Source: CAZBME01 sp964645835 | GTDB taxonomy: Bacteria; Desulfobacterota; Syntrophia; Syntrophales; UBA8958 | Length of the DNA stretch: 64,000 nt | Assembly: GCA_964645835.1 (NCBI GenBank) | Contig: CAZYDG010000044.1 | Coordinates: 1 to 64,000, forward strand | Reading direction: 5' to 3' | Shown: positions 25,281 through 34,288 of the stretch, piece by piece | How the letters are laid out: each line of letters starts with the position of its first letter | How positions within the stretch are numbered: position 1 is the stretch's first letter | Made by a program: the position numbers and the translations under genes | Notes under the pieces: model-generated | The model's input: only the letters and a program-made list of their open reading frames with translations | The model's database searches: none | Told to the model about the DNA's origin: nothing

Positions 25281-25586
25281 ATGAAAGTATCGGGTACCGG
25301 GGATATTAAGAATGAGGCATTGCTGCAATATCAGCAGGCCGGGACGGCAAAGCCGGGTTCGGAAAAGACGGCCGGGAGCGGAGGCGTTCAGGGAGACCGG
25401 ATCAGCATCTCGTCCCAAACCCGTGACATCAATTTGGCTAAAGGCGTCATCGATAAACTTCCCGACGTGCGGGAGGATGCCGTGAATGACATCAAGAAAG
25501 CCATCGACAGCGGCACTTATACAGTAAATCTGGATAAGGTGGCCGGCAAGATGGTGACTGATTCCATTCTTGACATTTATGCGTAA
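25281..25586 (+). CDS. flgM: Anti-sigma-28 factor FlgM
   Basis: A 101-residue small, polar protein. The N-terminal half is flexible (MKVSGTGDIKNEALLQYQQ, then Gly/Ser-rich), and the C-terminal half (DRISISSQTRDINLAK, LPDVREDAVNDIKKAIDSGT, VNLDKVAGKMVTDSIL) is the FlgM FliA-binding domain. It holds FliA inactive until it is exported through the completed hook. AGGAGA precedes ATG 25281. It is under its own sigma-28 promoter, giving the usual feedback. It meets flgN at TAATG. Confidence 0.93.
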   Translation: MKVSGTGDIKNEALLQYQQAGTAKPGSEKTAGSGGVQGDRISISSQTRDINLAKGVIDKLPDVREDAVNDIKKAIDSGTYTVNLDKVAGKMVTDSILDIYA

Positions 25587-26086
25587 TGAATGACGATGTC
25601 TTCACCGCCTTAAGAAAAGCAGCATCCATCGAGATCACCGCCTGGGAGCGGCTGGAGACCTCCCTTCGTGAAGAGGCCTCCGCCCTCAAGAGCCAGGACC
25701 TGTCAGTAATTACTAAAAGTAACCTCCAGAAGGAAATAGCCATCAACGGCGTAAAGGTTGCCGCGGACAACAGAAAGAAAGTCTTGTCCACTGTGGGTTT
25801 ACGCCTGGGAATGAAACCGCCTTTTACCATGGAACGTCTTGTCGATGTCGCCACGGATGAGCAGCGGCAGGAATTGTCTTCCTGGCAGGCAAAATTTGCC
25901 GCCAGCGGCAAGGCGATCAATACCCTTAACAAACGCAACATGGATTCCATCCAAACGTCACTGGCCGTTGTCGGTGATTCTATAAGCTTTCTCGCCAATA
26001 TTACACAAGCGTTGCCAAGCTATACCTCGGGAGGATACATTTCGGCCCAACCTTTGCAAGGTAGACTTGTATCAAAGAGGGGGTAA
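25586..26086 (+). CDS. flgN: FlgK/FlgL export chaperone FlgN
   Basis: A 166-residue helical cytoplasmic protein with the FlgN pattern: AWERLETSLREEASALKSQD near the N-terminus, a KSNLQKEIAI middle and a long C-terminal helix (NKRNMDSIQTSLAVVGDSI). It lies directly before flgK, its expected client. The low sequence conservation of the family makes position the stronger evidence. Confidence 0.88.
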   Translation: MNDDVFTALRKAASIEITAWERLETSLREEASALKSQDLSVITKSNLQKEIAINGVKVAADNRKKVLSTVGLRLGMKPPFTMERLVDVATDEQRQELSSWQAKFAASGKAINTLNKRNMDSIQTSLAVVGDSISFLANITQALPSYTSGGYISAQPLQGRLVSKRG

Positions 26087-26092
26087 CGCCAT

Positions 26093-27478
26093 ATGTCACT
26101 CGGAAGTCTCCTTTATGTCGGTAGGGATTCGCTACAGACCACCCAGATGGGTATTGACATCACCGGCGCCAACATTGCCAATGTCAACACGCCGGGTTAT
26201 ACACGCCAGCGCGCACTCATACAATCGACAGGCGGCAACAACCTGGCGACAGGGGTTATACAGACTGGCGTCAGTGTCGAAAAAATCGAAAGGCAATATG
26301 ATAGCTACCTGACAGGTCAGCTTATTATCCAGCGCCAAAATACTGGTTATGCCACTACTTTGAATGACAGACTGACAAGTGTCGAAAGCTTATTCGACGA
26401 AACACAGACCGGTGGCCTTACGGACCAACTCAATAATTTCTGGTCCGCATGGGATACCTTGTCGGGAAACCCTTCCGGACAGGTCGAACGAGGTAGCCTG
26501 GTGGCCAGCGCCCAGGCTGTTGCTGGCAAATTGTACGATCTTACCAATGGCCTGACCAACCTGAAATCGGACGTGAAAACCTCGATGCGGGATCTGTTGG
26601 AGACTATCAACACAAACATTGAGGAAATCAGGACTCTTAACGAAAAAATTGCCGGAACGGGTTCGACCAAAGGCGATACGAATATTATGCTGGATCAATT
26701 GGATTCTTCTGTTGGAGATTTGGGGGAGAAGATCGGTATCAGTTATTATAAAAACGATGATGGCACGGTAAACATTTTTCTCCAGGACGGCACACCCCTT
26801 GTGGAGCGACTCGTGTCGTCGGAATTGAAATTGGTGGATAATGCAGGCAACCTAGAACTTTATCCTGAAGAAGGAATTCGGGAAGAATCTCTCAACGATA
26901 CCGTAACAAATGGTCAAATGGGTGCCCTGCTTAAATGTCAGGATGATGTTATCCCAGAATATCAGGACAGGCTCGATAATTTCACCGAGGCCCTGGCAGA
27001 CGGCGTCAACGCCCAGCATAGGACGGGTTACGACAGCTTCCAGAACACAGGAGTAGACTTTTTTACATATAATTCGGCAAGCCCGGCGGGGAGCCTGAAA
27101 GTCAATCCGGCCATCGTCAGTGATCTACGTAAAATTGCCGCAGCGGAAACGACAAACGGTGACGGTTCGAATGCTACGAAAATCGCCGATATCCAGCATA
27201 GCCTTCTCCTGGAGGGCAATTCGGTTACCTTGAACGGCTATTATGCCGCCACAGTAGGGAATATCGGGCGGGAAGCAGCGGACAGCAAGACGGAAATGGA
27301 GCATCAATCGGCGATTACAGAGAACGTCACGAACCGTCGGGATAGTCTTTCCGGAGTTTCCATCGATGAGGAGATGATTAACCTGATGAAATATCAGATG
27401 ACTTATAACGCCGCCGGCAGGCTGGTGAAGACCGTAAACGATATGATGGATGTCCTGATGAGTCTGGGGGTGAAATAA
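26093..27478 (+). CDS. flgK: Hook-filament junction protein FlgK
   Basis: A 461-residue hook-associated protein 1. The N-terminus (LLYVGRDSLQTTQMGIDITG, ANIANVNTPGYTRQ) and C-terminus (SGVSIDEEMINLMKYQMTYN, AAGRLVKTVNDMMDVLMSLG) are standard. Length is slightly short because the central variable domain is small. ATG 26093 is 6 bp after flgN; the stop overlaps flgL by 1 nt. Confidence 0.95.
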   Translation: MSLGSLLYVGRDSLQTTQMGIDITGANIANVNTPGYTRQRALIQSTGGNNLATGVIQTGVSVEKIERQYDSYLTGQLIIQRQNTGYATTLNDRLTSVESLFDETQTGGLTDQLNNFWSAWDTLSGNPSGQVERGSLVASAQAVAGKLYDLTNGLTNLKSDVKTSMRDLLETINTNIEEIRTLNEKIAGTGSTKGDTNIMLDQLDSSVGDLGEKIGISYYKNDDGTVNIFLQDGTPLVERLVSSELKLVDNAGNLELYPEEGIREESLNDTVTNGQMGALLKCQDDVIPEYQDRLDNFTEALADGVNAQHRTGYDSFQNTGVDFFTYNSASPAGSLKVNPAIVSDLRKIAAAETTNGDGSNATKIADIQHSLLLEGNSVTLNGYYAATVGNIGREAADSKTEMEHQSAITENVTNRRDSLSGVSIDEEMINLMKYQMTYNAAGRLVKTVNDMMDVLMSLGVK

Positions 27479-28662
27479 TGAGAGTCACTGATAATATGAA
27501 ATTTAACTCGTCTATAACCAGTCTTTTCAGTGTGCAGGACCAGTACAATGCCCTCCTCGAAAAGATGTCCAGCCAGAAGCGGATAAACCGCCCATCAGAT
27601 GATCCTGTCGGTGTAACCAGGGTTCTCGATATAAGACAACAGCAGGCGGCGATTACGCAATACCAGAGCAGCGTTGATCAATGTGATTCATGGATATCAG
27701 CTTCGGAATCCCAGTTGAACGCGGCCAATGACTTGATCACGAAGGCCCGGGAGTTGGCGACGTCTCAGTCATCGGCCACGGCCACGTCCTCGACGAGAAC
27801 TATAACTGCCCAGGATGTTAAGGCGCTCTTTGACCAAATGGTTTCGATCGCCAATTCTCAAATCGGCGATCGCTATCTATTTGCCGGCACCGCGACGGAC
27901 GAACCCTTCAGCACAACTAAGATGGCGGCTTCGGTTGGCAGTGCCCAGGAGGCAGCGGCGAACAAATTTACGGGTACTGTGACGTCCGGAGGCACTTACG
28001 TGGGTGACCGGAATAAGACTTATGTTCTAAAGGTGACCAACGGCGGCGCCTTGGCCGGGGCCAAGTATCAGATATCTGCCGACGGGGGCAAGACCTGGGG
28101 GGCGGAACAAACCGGCATGGCGGCAACAATCACCTTGGGCGACGGCATTACTTTGGACTTCGCCGGCGGGGCGAATACAATGGCCGAGAACGACGTATTT
28201 TATGTCAAAGGGACGACAGCCGGGTATTACAAGGGCAATGGCGATAATCTGTCCGTGACGTCGGGCCGGTCCGTGACTCTGGACTACAATATCACCGGAG
28301 AGGCCGCTTTTACGGACAAGGGGATGGGTGGCGCCGATGTCCTGCAGATATTGGATGATTTAAAAACGGCCATGCAAAACAACGATGTGGCCGGCATACA
28401 GACCCAACTCGGAAATCTCAAGACGGCCCAGAGCAATATCCTCCTGAATACATCCCGTTGCGGCACGATATCCAACCGGATATCGATTGCGAAAACGAAC
28501 ATGGATGAGCTCGGGCAAAGGCTGACCACATCCCTGTCAAATACGGAGGATGCGGATGTATCGGAAGTGGCGACCCAGTTTGCCATGAAGGAGGTCGCCC
28601 TGAAGGCGTCCTATGCCATGGCGTCGAAGATAGGACAGACCACGATTCTTGATTTCTTGTAA
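27478..28662 (+). CDS. flgL: Hook-filament junction protein FlgL
   Basis: A 394-residue hook-associated protein 3 with flagellin-type ends: MRVTDNMKFNSSITSLFSVQ then MSSQKRINRPSDDPVGVTRV at the N-terminus, and VSEVATQFAMKEVALKASYA, MASKIGQTTILDFL at the C-terminus. The central region (about 160-270) includes a Gly-rich beta domain. Partner of FlgK at the filament base. Confidence 0.94.
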   Translation: MRVTDNMKFNSSITSLFSVQDQYNALLEKMSSQKRINRPSDDPVGVTRVLDIRQQQAAITQYQSSVDQCDSWISASESQLNAANDLITKARELATSQSSATATSSTRTITAQDVKALFDQMVSIANSQIGDRYLFAGTATDEPFSTTKMAASVGSAQEAAANKFTGTVTSGGTYVGDRNKTYVLKVTNGGALAGAKYQISADGGKTWGAEQTGMAATITLGDGITLDFAGGANTMAENDVFYVKGTTAGYYKGNGDNLSVTSGRSVTLDYNITGEAAFTDKGMGGADVLQILDDLKTAMQNNDVAGIQTQLGNLKTAQSNILLNTSRCGTISNRISIAKTNMDELGQRLTTSLSNTEDADVSEVATQFAMKEVALKASYAMASKIGQTTILDFL

Positions 28663-28677
28663 AATATGAGGTGACTT

Positions 28678-28923
28678 ATGCTGATCCTGACACGGAAGTT
28701 GGGTGAAACCATTACGATCGGGGATGATATCAGAATCACCCTGATTGACGTTAAAGGTAAAAGTATCCGTCTTGGTATCGAGGCGCCTGCCAATGTGACG
28801 GTTCATCGCCAGGAAGTTTATCTGGCCATTAAAGAGCAAAATTTGAAGGCGGCAAGCCTCGACAATCTGGTAATAGAAGATCTGGAAAAGCACTTACAGA
28901 GCAAAAAATCGGGAGAAATATGA
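28678..28923 (+). CDS. csrA: Translational regulator CsrA
   Basis: An 81-residue RNA-binding dimer. MLILTRKLGETITIGDDIRI, then KSIRLGIEAPANVTVHRQEV carries the RNA-binding residues (Leu4 and the VHRQEVY arginine). The C-terminal extension is longer than in E. coli, as usual where FliW is present. CsrA would repress flagellin translation until FliW is freed. GAGGTGA precedes ATG 28678. Confidence 0.95.
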   Translation: MLILTRKLGETITIGDDIRITLIDVKGKSIRLGIEAPANVTVHRQEVYLAIKEQNLKAASLDNLVIEDLEKHLQSKKSGEI

Positions 28924-29411
28924 TGATTACGATCGATACGACAAGATTTGGGAAAATAGAAGTCGAGGATCCACGCATTATAACCATGCAGGAAGGTGGC
29001 ATCCTGGGTTTTGGACATCTTCGTCAATTTATTCTTTTGATTCCCGACGAGAAAAAGGCCTTCTGGTGGCTCCAATCTGTGGAGGACGGTGCGGTCGCTT
29101 TCCTTGTGACAGACCCTTTTAAAATATTCCCGAACTATGAACCCGGCTTGTCGTCCATGGATGTGGAATCGCTCCATATCGAGGACGAAAGCGATGTCGT
29201 TCTCCTGTCTATCATTACGGTCAAATATGAACCTTCCCTATCGATAACGGCCAACCTGCGCGCCCCTATTGCCATTAACATGAAGGGCATGATGGCTCGT
29301 CAGATTGTCCTCGAACGGGACGACTACGATATTCGTTACGAGATCAAAAATATACAGGAGAATGCCGCTGGGCAAGATTCCGCGGAACGGATCAAGGCCG
29401 TTTGTGCATGA
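28920..29411 (+). CDS. fliW: CsrA antagonist and flagellin-binding protein FliW
   Basis: A 163-residue protein with FliW blocks: GKIEVEDPRIITMQEGGILG, FWWLQSVEDGAVAFLVTDPF and LRAPIAINMKGMMARQIVLE. ATG 28920 overlaps the csrA stop as ATGA, so FliW and CsrA are coupled. In the known partner switch, FliW binds either flagellin or CsrA. The C-terminal 20 residues are longer than in Bacillus. A weak TGATC/GATCA hairpin with a T run (29409-29428) may end this operon. Confidence 0.93.
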   Translation: MMITIDTTRFGKIEVEDPRIITMQEGGILGFGHLRQFILLIPDEKKAFWWLQSVEDGAVAFLVTDPFKIFPNYEPGLSSMDVESLHIEDESDVVLLSIITVKYEPSLSITANLRAPIAINMKGMMARQIVLERDDYDIRYEIKNIQENAAGQDSAERIKAVCA

Positions 29412-29426
29412 TCTTACGATCAATTT

Positions 29427-29813
29427 TTAAGCCTTTCTACTCAGCACCATGCCCACCAATTCCTCCATCTTCGTATAAAGCGATTGTAGGTCCTTGCTGG
29501 GTATTTCCCGAATTACCCTTCCCGTCGCCTTTTCCGTCAAGGTGATACTGACTTGATCGTTTTTCGGTCCGTATGTGGAAAACGATATGCCGACATCGAG
29601 ATGGCTTAGATTTGTTTGAATATCTTCCACCATTTTCTGCATACGTTCCCTGCTCAGCGCCTGTTGTTCCTGTTGCTCCTGCATTGCGGCTGCTGCCGTA
29701 ATTTGAGGAGCCGCCACCTTCTGGGGCGGTCTGGAAACAGGCGGTGGTTGAATACCATACCCCGCAAGTACAATTCCTTCAGAAACGCCGTTGAGATCCA
29801 TGATTGTCACCAC
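29427..29813 (-). CDS. flaG: FlaG family protein
   Basis: A 128-residue protein. A Pro/Gln-rich N-terminus is followed by the FlaG domain (about 60-125: NLSHLDVGISFSTYGPKNDQ, VSITLTEKATGRVIREIPSKD, LYTKMEELVGMVL). FlaG is linked to filament length control. It is last in the minus-strand fliD-fliS-fliT-flaG operon and converges with fliW, 15 bp apart. Confidence 0.88.
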   Translation of the reverse strand: MVTIMDLNGVSEGIVLAGYGIQPPPVSRPPQKVAAPQITAAAAMQEQQEQQALSRERMQKMVEDIQTNLSHLDVGISFSTYGPKNDQVSITLTEKATGRVIREIPSKDLQSLYTKMEELVGMVLSRKA

Positions 29814-29843
29814 CTTTCATTCCCTTTCTATCTTTTCTTATAT

Positions 29844-30209
29844 TCAAGTTGCTTTGTCTATAAACCTTGGGGATAGCGCCTGCTTGGCCCCGTATTTTTT
29901 AATGCCGATACGGTTTTTGTCCGCTTCCTCTATTTCTCTTTTTAAAACGCGGCATTTATTTTCCGCAAAAAGAAAACATTGCCGATTTGCCTTCATAACG
30001 GAGTCTATTTTTTCCTTCAGCGCTTTGTTTTCTGCGGCTCCACGTCCGTTTGCGCTTTCTTTCTCATATGCCAGCATGATATCGGCATTTTTGATCAGGC
30101 ATCGGTTAACCGTTTCCAGATCTTCTGCGCACAAGGCCTGAAGCATCTGCTCGGTGTTTTCCAGATACCGATCGAGATATCGTAGTCTATCATCCATCAT
30201 GCGCTCCAT
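29844..30209 (-). CDS. FliT-like flagellar chaperone
   Basis: A 121-residue, almost wholly helical, charged protein (LRYLDRYLENTEQMLQALCA, then ENKALKEKIDSVMKANRQCF). Size, composition and position downstream of fliD and fliS fit FliT, the FliD export chaperone; sequence similarity is too weak to be sure. It overlaps the fliS stop by 13 nt. It could also be a FlgN-like chaperone. Confidence 0.6.
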   Translation of the reverse strand: MERMMDDRLRYLDRYLENTEQMLQALCAEDLETVNRCLIKNADIMLAYEKESANGRGAAENKALKEKIDSVMKANRQCFLFAENKCRVLKREIEEADKNRIGIKKYGAKQALSPRFIDKAT

Positions 30210-30667
30210 GTCCTTCCTTGGCCGGCCCCTGCAGCCGCCATTGCGGGCCGTGGCGCAAAGGATGGCGGCATTACCTTATCCATGACCGCCGGTTTAGGCT
30301 TTTGAATGATGATGCCCCGCCATGCCTCTTCTAGTTCTTTGAGCATGCCGATGATATGCCTGAAGCCTTCCGGTTTGCGTTTCAAATCCGAGTCGATCAG
30401 TGTAGTCAGCATGTATCGGTAGAGGCCGTCCAGGTTACGCGCAATATCTCCACCCTTTTTGAAATCGAGGCAACTGTTTAGTTCCGTAATGATATCTATG
30501 GCCTTCTGCAGATTTTTCGCCTTAGCCTCATACTCTTTTTTCTCATAGTGATCGGCGGCTCGGGTAAGATGGAGAATGGCTTTCTCATAGCACATAACAA
30601 TCAATTTTCCTGGATCTGCCGTCAAAATGTTTGCCTGTTGGTAGGCGTTGGCGTTGTTGGTTTGCAT
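30197..30667 (-). CDS. fliS: Flagellin chaperone FliS
   Basis: A 156-residue chaperone with the FliS pattern: NAYQQANILTADPGKLIVMC, YEKAILHLTRAADHYEKKEY and NLDGLYRYMLTTLIDSDLKR. A Pro/Ala-rich tail of about 35 residues goes beyond the usual 125-130. AAGGAGG lies 5 nt before ATG 30667. It keeps flagellin unfolded for export, and FliW and CsrA act on the same flagellin pool. Confidence 0.92.
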   Translation of the reverse strand: MQTNNANAYQQANILTADPGKLIVMCYEKAILHLTRAADHYEKKEYEAKAKNLQKAIDIITELNSCLDFKKGGDIARNLDGLYRYMLTTLIDSDLKRKPEGFRHIIGMLKELEEAWRGIIIQKPKPAVMDKVMPPSFAPRPAMAAAGAGQGRTWSA

Positions 30668-30686
30668 AATGCCTCCTTAGATTTAT

Positions 30687-33600
30687 TTATAACTTGGCCA
30701 GTTCACCGGTCAGCCAGTCGCCCTGGTTTTTGATTTTGCTCATCAGCGTTTCCATGGCAGTGTACTGGGCCGTCAGACGTTCCTTCTTCAGGCTGAGTCG
30801 TGCCTCCATTTCCGATATATGGGTGGTCTGATCGTCGATCTCACTCTGGATGGACTCGGTCTTGGCGGTCAGATACCCGCTTACGCCGTCCGTTATCTGG
30901 AATAGGCTCCGATCAAAGAGCTCCGCCACGCCCGTGGTCAGCTTGATGGAGCCGATGGCGCCCGTTCCAGTGCCCGTATACCGCAGAACCAAACCATCGA
31001 TACCCGCCTGACCGCTGTTCCCCGTCAGGACCTGTCCAGTGCCTGTCGATGCCTTGCCGTCGATGGTGCCGGCTACATCCTTGCCGTTGTTGGCATTCTG
31101 GTCTGCACCCCATAAAAGCTTGGCCGTTTCGGACACTTTGAATGAACTGGCCGATCCGTAGGCGTTGTGCTTGATGACCAAATGGTTGCCCCCATCATTT
31201 GCGGCGGTGATATCGAGCCTGAAGCGGCCTTTTACACCTCCGGAGTTGGTTTCGCTTACGGTGCCGAGAGACAGATCATGGGCGCTGGACATGTCGAAGG
31301 CGATGGCGAGGCTGCTGTTTCCCGTTTGCCGGTCCGTGACGGTAATCTTTCCATCACTCGTGATACGGGCGGATACGTTGTTGCTGTAGGCATTCTCGAT
31401 TGCCGATAACAGTCCCTGAACCTTATCAGTTGCGGTGTTGCTAATCCTATAGGACCCTTGCACGCTTCCTCCCGACCGATCCGTTCCCGAGAATGAGATG
31501 AGATCGCCGTTTACAAGATTGGCCGATGCGCCCAGGCTGTTATAAACGCTGTCCCAGGTTGTGTTGGCCGTGATCGCCGTCGTATGTCCCGCATCGGAGT
31601 ATAACGAATCACTTCCGACCAGACTCTGGCTATGGGTGGCGCCGAATTCCGTATTCAAGGTGTTGACGATATCCGACATGGTCATGCCTGACGTAAGGGA
31701 AATCGTTGCCTCTTTGCCGCTTTCCGTGACGGTCATGGTTTCAGCCCCACCCAGTGTTCCCCCAACGGCCGTTGTTGATGTTGTGGAGGCCTGTGTGGCA
31801 GCCTGTGTGATATTGACGTCATAAGAACCGGCTTGAGTCAGGCGGCCCGAATTGGCATATTCGAGAGACCCTGCGGAGACGGTGGCATTGACGGCGAAAA
31901 GGGCTTTTACGTCATTGAACCGCGACTGAAGGTTATTATTCAATACCGTCTGATCGATGGTCAACTGGCCGGTATTATCGAGATTGATCCCGATAAGGCC
32001 CAGAGAAGGCAGATCAGATGCAACACCCCAGACGGACCCGATGATAGTATTCGACAAGTCCCCTTTTATGGAGGACAGGGTGCCGTCGCCGAAAAGGACG
32101 CCCCCCGCTTGCTTATTAGCCGTATCATAGGTCTGCTGAGTCGTGATCTCTGAAGAGACATCGTTGTAAGCCTTGACCAAAGCAGTGATCTTGGCGGATA
32201 CGGCATCCGTGTCCTGATCCACGCGAAGGGTGACCGTTGTCCCCGTATCCCCTTTCTTGAGATTGAGAAGCACGCCATTGATGACATCCGTAATCTGATT
32301 CGTTGACCGGGTCATGGAGACTCCGTCTACGGATAATAGTGCATCCTGGCCGGCGGTAATTTGCCGCTTTCGGAGCGTGCCTGCCGCAACGGCGCTGAAC
32401 CCGAAATCAAGGCTGCTGCTGCTGTCGGCGATGGTGCTTGCCATGGCGACGTTGAGGCTGCTGCCCGTGCTCGTCGTCAGGTCCGTGATCTGAATCTTGC
32501 CGTCGCCGGTAAGTTTCGCATCGACCTTGTCCGAACCTCCATAGGCTGCTTCAATAGCTGTCAAAAGATCCTGGACCGTGGATGTATCCGTAATGGCGAA
32601 GGCTTGAGTCACATTGCCGTTTGCCGTATCTTTCCCCGAAAAGTCGATATGGTCGCCGGCCGTCCAATTCAAATAGCCGTCGATATCGGAAAGTAAAGTC
32701 GATGTTTTGATAACGGCGCCTCCGGTGGTCATGGCCTTGCTGCCTGTAACACCCAGGACATCGCCGACGGCGCCTTTGGTGAAGCCCAGGGTTTGAAAAA
32801 TGTTCTTATCATCCTGGAAGGCGTTCGTACTGTTCAACCCGTCGATCTGAAGCCGATAATATGTAGTGCCGTCAACTACCTCCGTCTTGATGGAAGCGGC
32901 AATATTTGCCGCCCCTTTGTTGTTATTGATGCGATCTCGGATAGTGTTCAGATCCATGCTGCTCAAATCGATATCGATGGCGTTGCTTAAGGTACCCGAG
33001 GCATCACGAATCTTCAGTGTTGTCGACGAAGCGGCGGAATTCAGGGACAGCATCTGCGCCACCGTCTGGTTGACTCCGGAAAAACGGTCACTTTGTGCGC
33101 CGCCGGTGACGCTGTTTTTAATGGTATAGGTAGTTGCCGCCGACGCCGTGATCCCCAGATTTCCCAGGATATCATTCTCTGAGCCGTTCAGGAGAGATAT
33201 TCCTTTTACCCCTGTTTCCTGGCCCGTAAGGACCAGACGGTAATCGGATTGGCCGTAATTGATGATGCTGGCAACAACCTTGGTCGGCGTGTTCCCCGTA
33301 TTCAGTGCGTTGATCTTATCACGTACATTGGTCAGGCTGTCGGAGGCGGTCATATTGACAACCTGGCCATTTATCAGGATGTCTCCCGCAAATGTAGCGC
33401 CAAGGGCCGTGGAAACGTCTGAAAACGATCCGGAAGACAGCTTCTGGGCCTGAGCGATATTAGTGATCTTGATGTCGTAGGAGCCCGGTGCCGCATCGAC
33501 GGATGTGGCAGCAGTCAGCAGGTCCGAGGCCGTGACAGTCGAGTCGCTTGATGAGAGGGTCGTTTTGAAGGCATTAAAACTGGTGCCCGATTGGAGATTG

Positions 33601-33806
33601 TCCGCAGTGGTCTTCAGGGCCAGAAGTTTCGAGTTGAAGGACTGCCATTCCGCAAGCTTGTTTTTGTTGATGTTTTGCTTTTGCGTAATGAGGTCGACAC
33701 TTTTATGGTCGACAGCAATGAGTTGATCGATCATACTCCGCCAATCAAATCCACTGATAAGACCTGATATTGAGGTGCTGCCTCCCGATGTGCTGGTGAC
33801 TGCCAT
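30687..33806 (-). CDS. fliD: Oversized flagellar cap protein FliD
   Basis: A 1039-residue filament cap, about twice the usual 450-650. The N-terminal FliD domain (about 14-110: ISGLISGFDWRSMIDQLIAV ... SYDIKITNIAQAQKLSSG) is followed by hook-IN-type modules and the FliD C domain from about 487 (DALLSVDGVSMTRSTNQITD to NDVKALFAVN near 640). About 345 extra residues follow before the normal end (DGVSGYLTAKTESIQSEIDD, then a coiled coil to 1039). Two blocks occur twice: GSYDIKITNIAQA at 108 and GSYDVNITQAATQ at 659, and a module at about 371-456 resembling 752-838 (GDHIDFSGKDTANG / GDLISFSGTDRSGG; TGDGKIQITD / TSDGKITVTD). So an internal duplication enlarged the exposed part. A sigma-28 promoter lies upstream. 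Confidence 0.93.
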   Translation of the reverse strand: MAVTSTSGGSTSISGLISGFDWRSMIDQLIAVDHKSVDLITQKQNINKNKLAEWQSFNSKLLALKTTADNLQSGTSFNAFKTTLSSSDSTVTASDLLTAATSVDAAPGSYDIKITNIAQAQKLSSGSFSDVSTALGATFAGDILINGQVVNMTASDSLTNVRDKINALNTGNTPTKVVASIINYGQSDYRLVLTGQETGVKGISLLNGSENDILGNLGITASAATTYTIKNSVTGGAQSDRFSGVNQTVAQMLSLNSAASSTTLKIRDASGTLSNAIDIDLSSMDLNTIRDRINNNKGAANIAASIKTEVVDGTTYYRLQIDGLNSTNAFQDDKNIFQTLGFTKGAVGDVLGVTGSKAMTTGGAVIKTSTLLSDIDGYLNWTAGDHIDFSGKDTANGNVTQAFAITDTSTVQDLLTAIEAAYGGSDKVDAKLTGDGKIQITDLTTSTGSSLNVAMASTIADSSSSLDFGFSAVAAGTLRKRQITAGQDALLSVDGVSMTRSTNQITDVINGVLLNLKKGDTGTTVTLRVDQDTDAVSAKITALVKAYNDVSSEITTQQTYDTANKQAGGVLFGDGTLSSIKGDLSNTIIGSVWGVASDLPSLGLIGINLDNTGQLTIDQTVLNNNLQSRFNDVKALFAVNATVSAGSLEYANSGRLTQAGSYDVNITQAATQASTTSTTAVGGTLGGAETMTVTESGKEATISLTSGMTMSDIVNTLNTEFGATHSQSLVGSDSLYSDAGHTTAITANTTWDSVYNSLGASANLVNGDLISFSGTDRSGGSVQGSYRISNTATDKVQGLLSAIENAYSNNVSARITSDGKITVTDRQTGNSSLAIAFDMSSAHDLSLGTVSETNSGGVKGRFRLDITAANDGGNHLVIKHNAYGSASSFKVSETAKLLWGADQNANNGKDVAGTIDGKASTGTGQVLTGNSGQAGIDGLVLRYTGTGTGAIGSIKLTTGVAELFDRSLFQITDGVSGYLTAKTESIQSEIDDQTTHISEMEARLSLKKERLTAQYTAMETLMSKIKNQGDWLTGELAKL

Positions 33807-33838
33807 GACGCCTTCCTTTCTTTGCCCTTCTGATATAG

Positions 33839-33865
33839 ATATCGGACATTGGGGTAAATACTTTA
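33839..33865 (-). promoter_or_regulatory. Sigma-28 (FliA) promoter of fliD
   Basis: On the minus strand, TAAAGTAT-N11-TCCGATAT, matching the FliA consensus in all but three positions. It lies 33 bp upstream of fliD ATG 33806. It would drive fliD-fliS-fliT-flaG. Confidence 0.82.
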
Positions 33866-33942
33866 ATGAAAAGTAAGCAAATCCGGTGCCGGAGGGGTGC
33901 CGCGAGTGAAAAAAATGGGGGATAACGCATAACTCCTTTACC

Positions 33943-34208
33943 CCATCCCCACCCTAACCCTCCCCTTGAAAGGGGGGGATTGAGCTTCCTTACCCTTGAG
34001 AGGCTTTGTCGTAATTTGGAATTTCTATAATCGATTCACAAAAACCTGTTGAATGTAGCGCAGGACTTTAGTCCTGCAAAAACCTTGTAATTTTGACTAC
34101 TTTAAAAAAGCAAAACCACAGACCTGGAGGTCTGTCCTACAGCGAGTCGAATATAGTAAATATTTGAATCGCGACACAACAGAAGGGTCAGGGTGGGGAT
34201 AGGGTAAA
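33943..34208. repeat. C-rich inverted-arm repeat with a nested hairpin repeat
   Basis: Left arm CCCCATCCCCACCCTAACCC and right arm AGGGTCAGGGTGGGGATAGGG (34188-34208) are inverted. Between them sits the double-hairpin repeat (34052-34179). It occupies most of the 482-bp gap between fliD and fliC; the remaining parts are the fliD promoter and fliC terminator. Confidence 0.6.
34052..34179 (-). repeat. Dispersed double-hairpin repeat, copy 3 (inverted)
   Basis: The reverse complement of this segment matches 543-669 over its whole length, including AATTCAAATATTTACTATATT-type lead, the CAGACCTCCAGGTCTG hairpin, AGTCAAAATTACAAGG and the CAGGACTAAAGTCCTG hairpin. Compensating changes in the first stem keep it paired. 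Confidence 0.8.
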
Positions 34209-34223
34209 ATGAAGTCGTGAAAT

Positions 34224-34254
34224 AAAAAACCCCGGCATCTTGGGGATGCCGGGG
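34224..34254 (-). terminator. Rho-independent terminator of fliC
   Basis: On the minus strand, a 10-bp GC-rich stem (CCCCGGCATC paired with GATGCCGGGG, 5-nt loop) is followed by a run of six T. It lies 35 bp after the fliC stop. A textbook intrinsic terminator. Confidence 0.92.
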
Positions 34255-34288
34255 CCAAACGGGGAAGCCTGTTGACGCGTTAGTTAGT

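Noticed and set aside
29409..29428. Terminator between fliW and flaG
   Set aside because: Only a 5-bp AT-containing stem with a T run on one side; too weak to list as a feature.
543..34208. CRISPR array or riboswitch
   Set aside because: Repeats are dispersed one per gap, not regularly spaced, and no conserved aptamer core was recognised in any leader.
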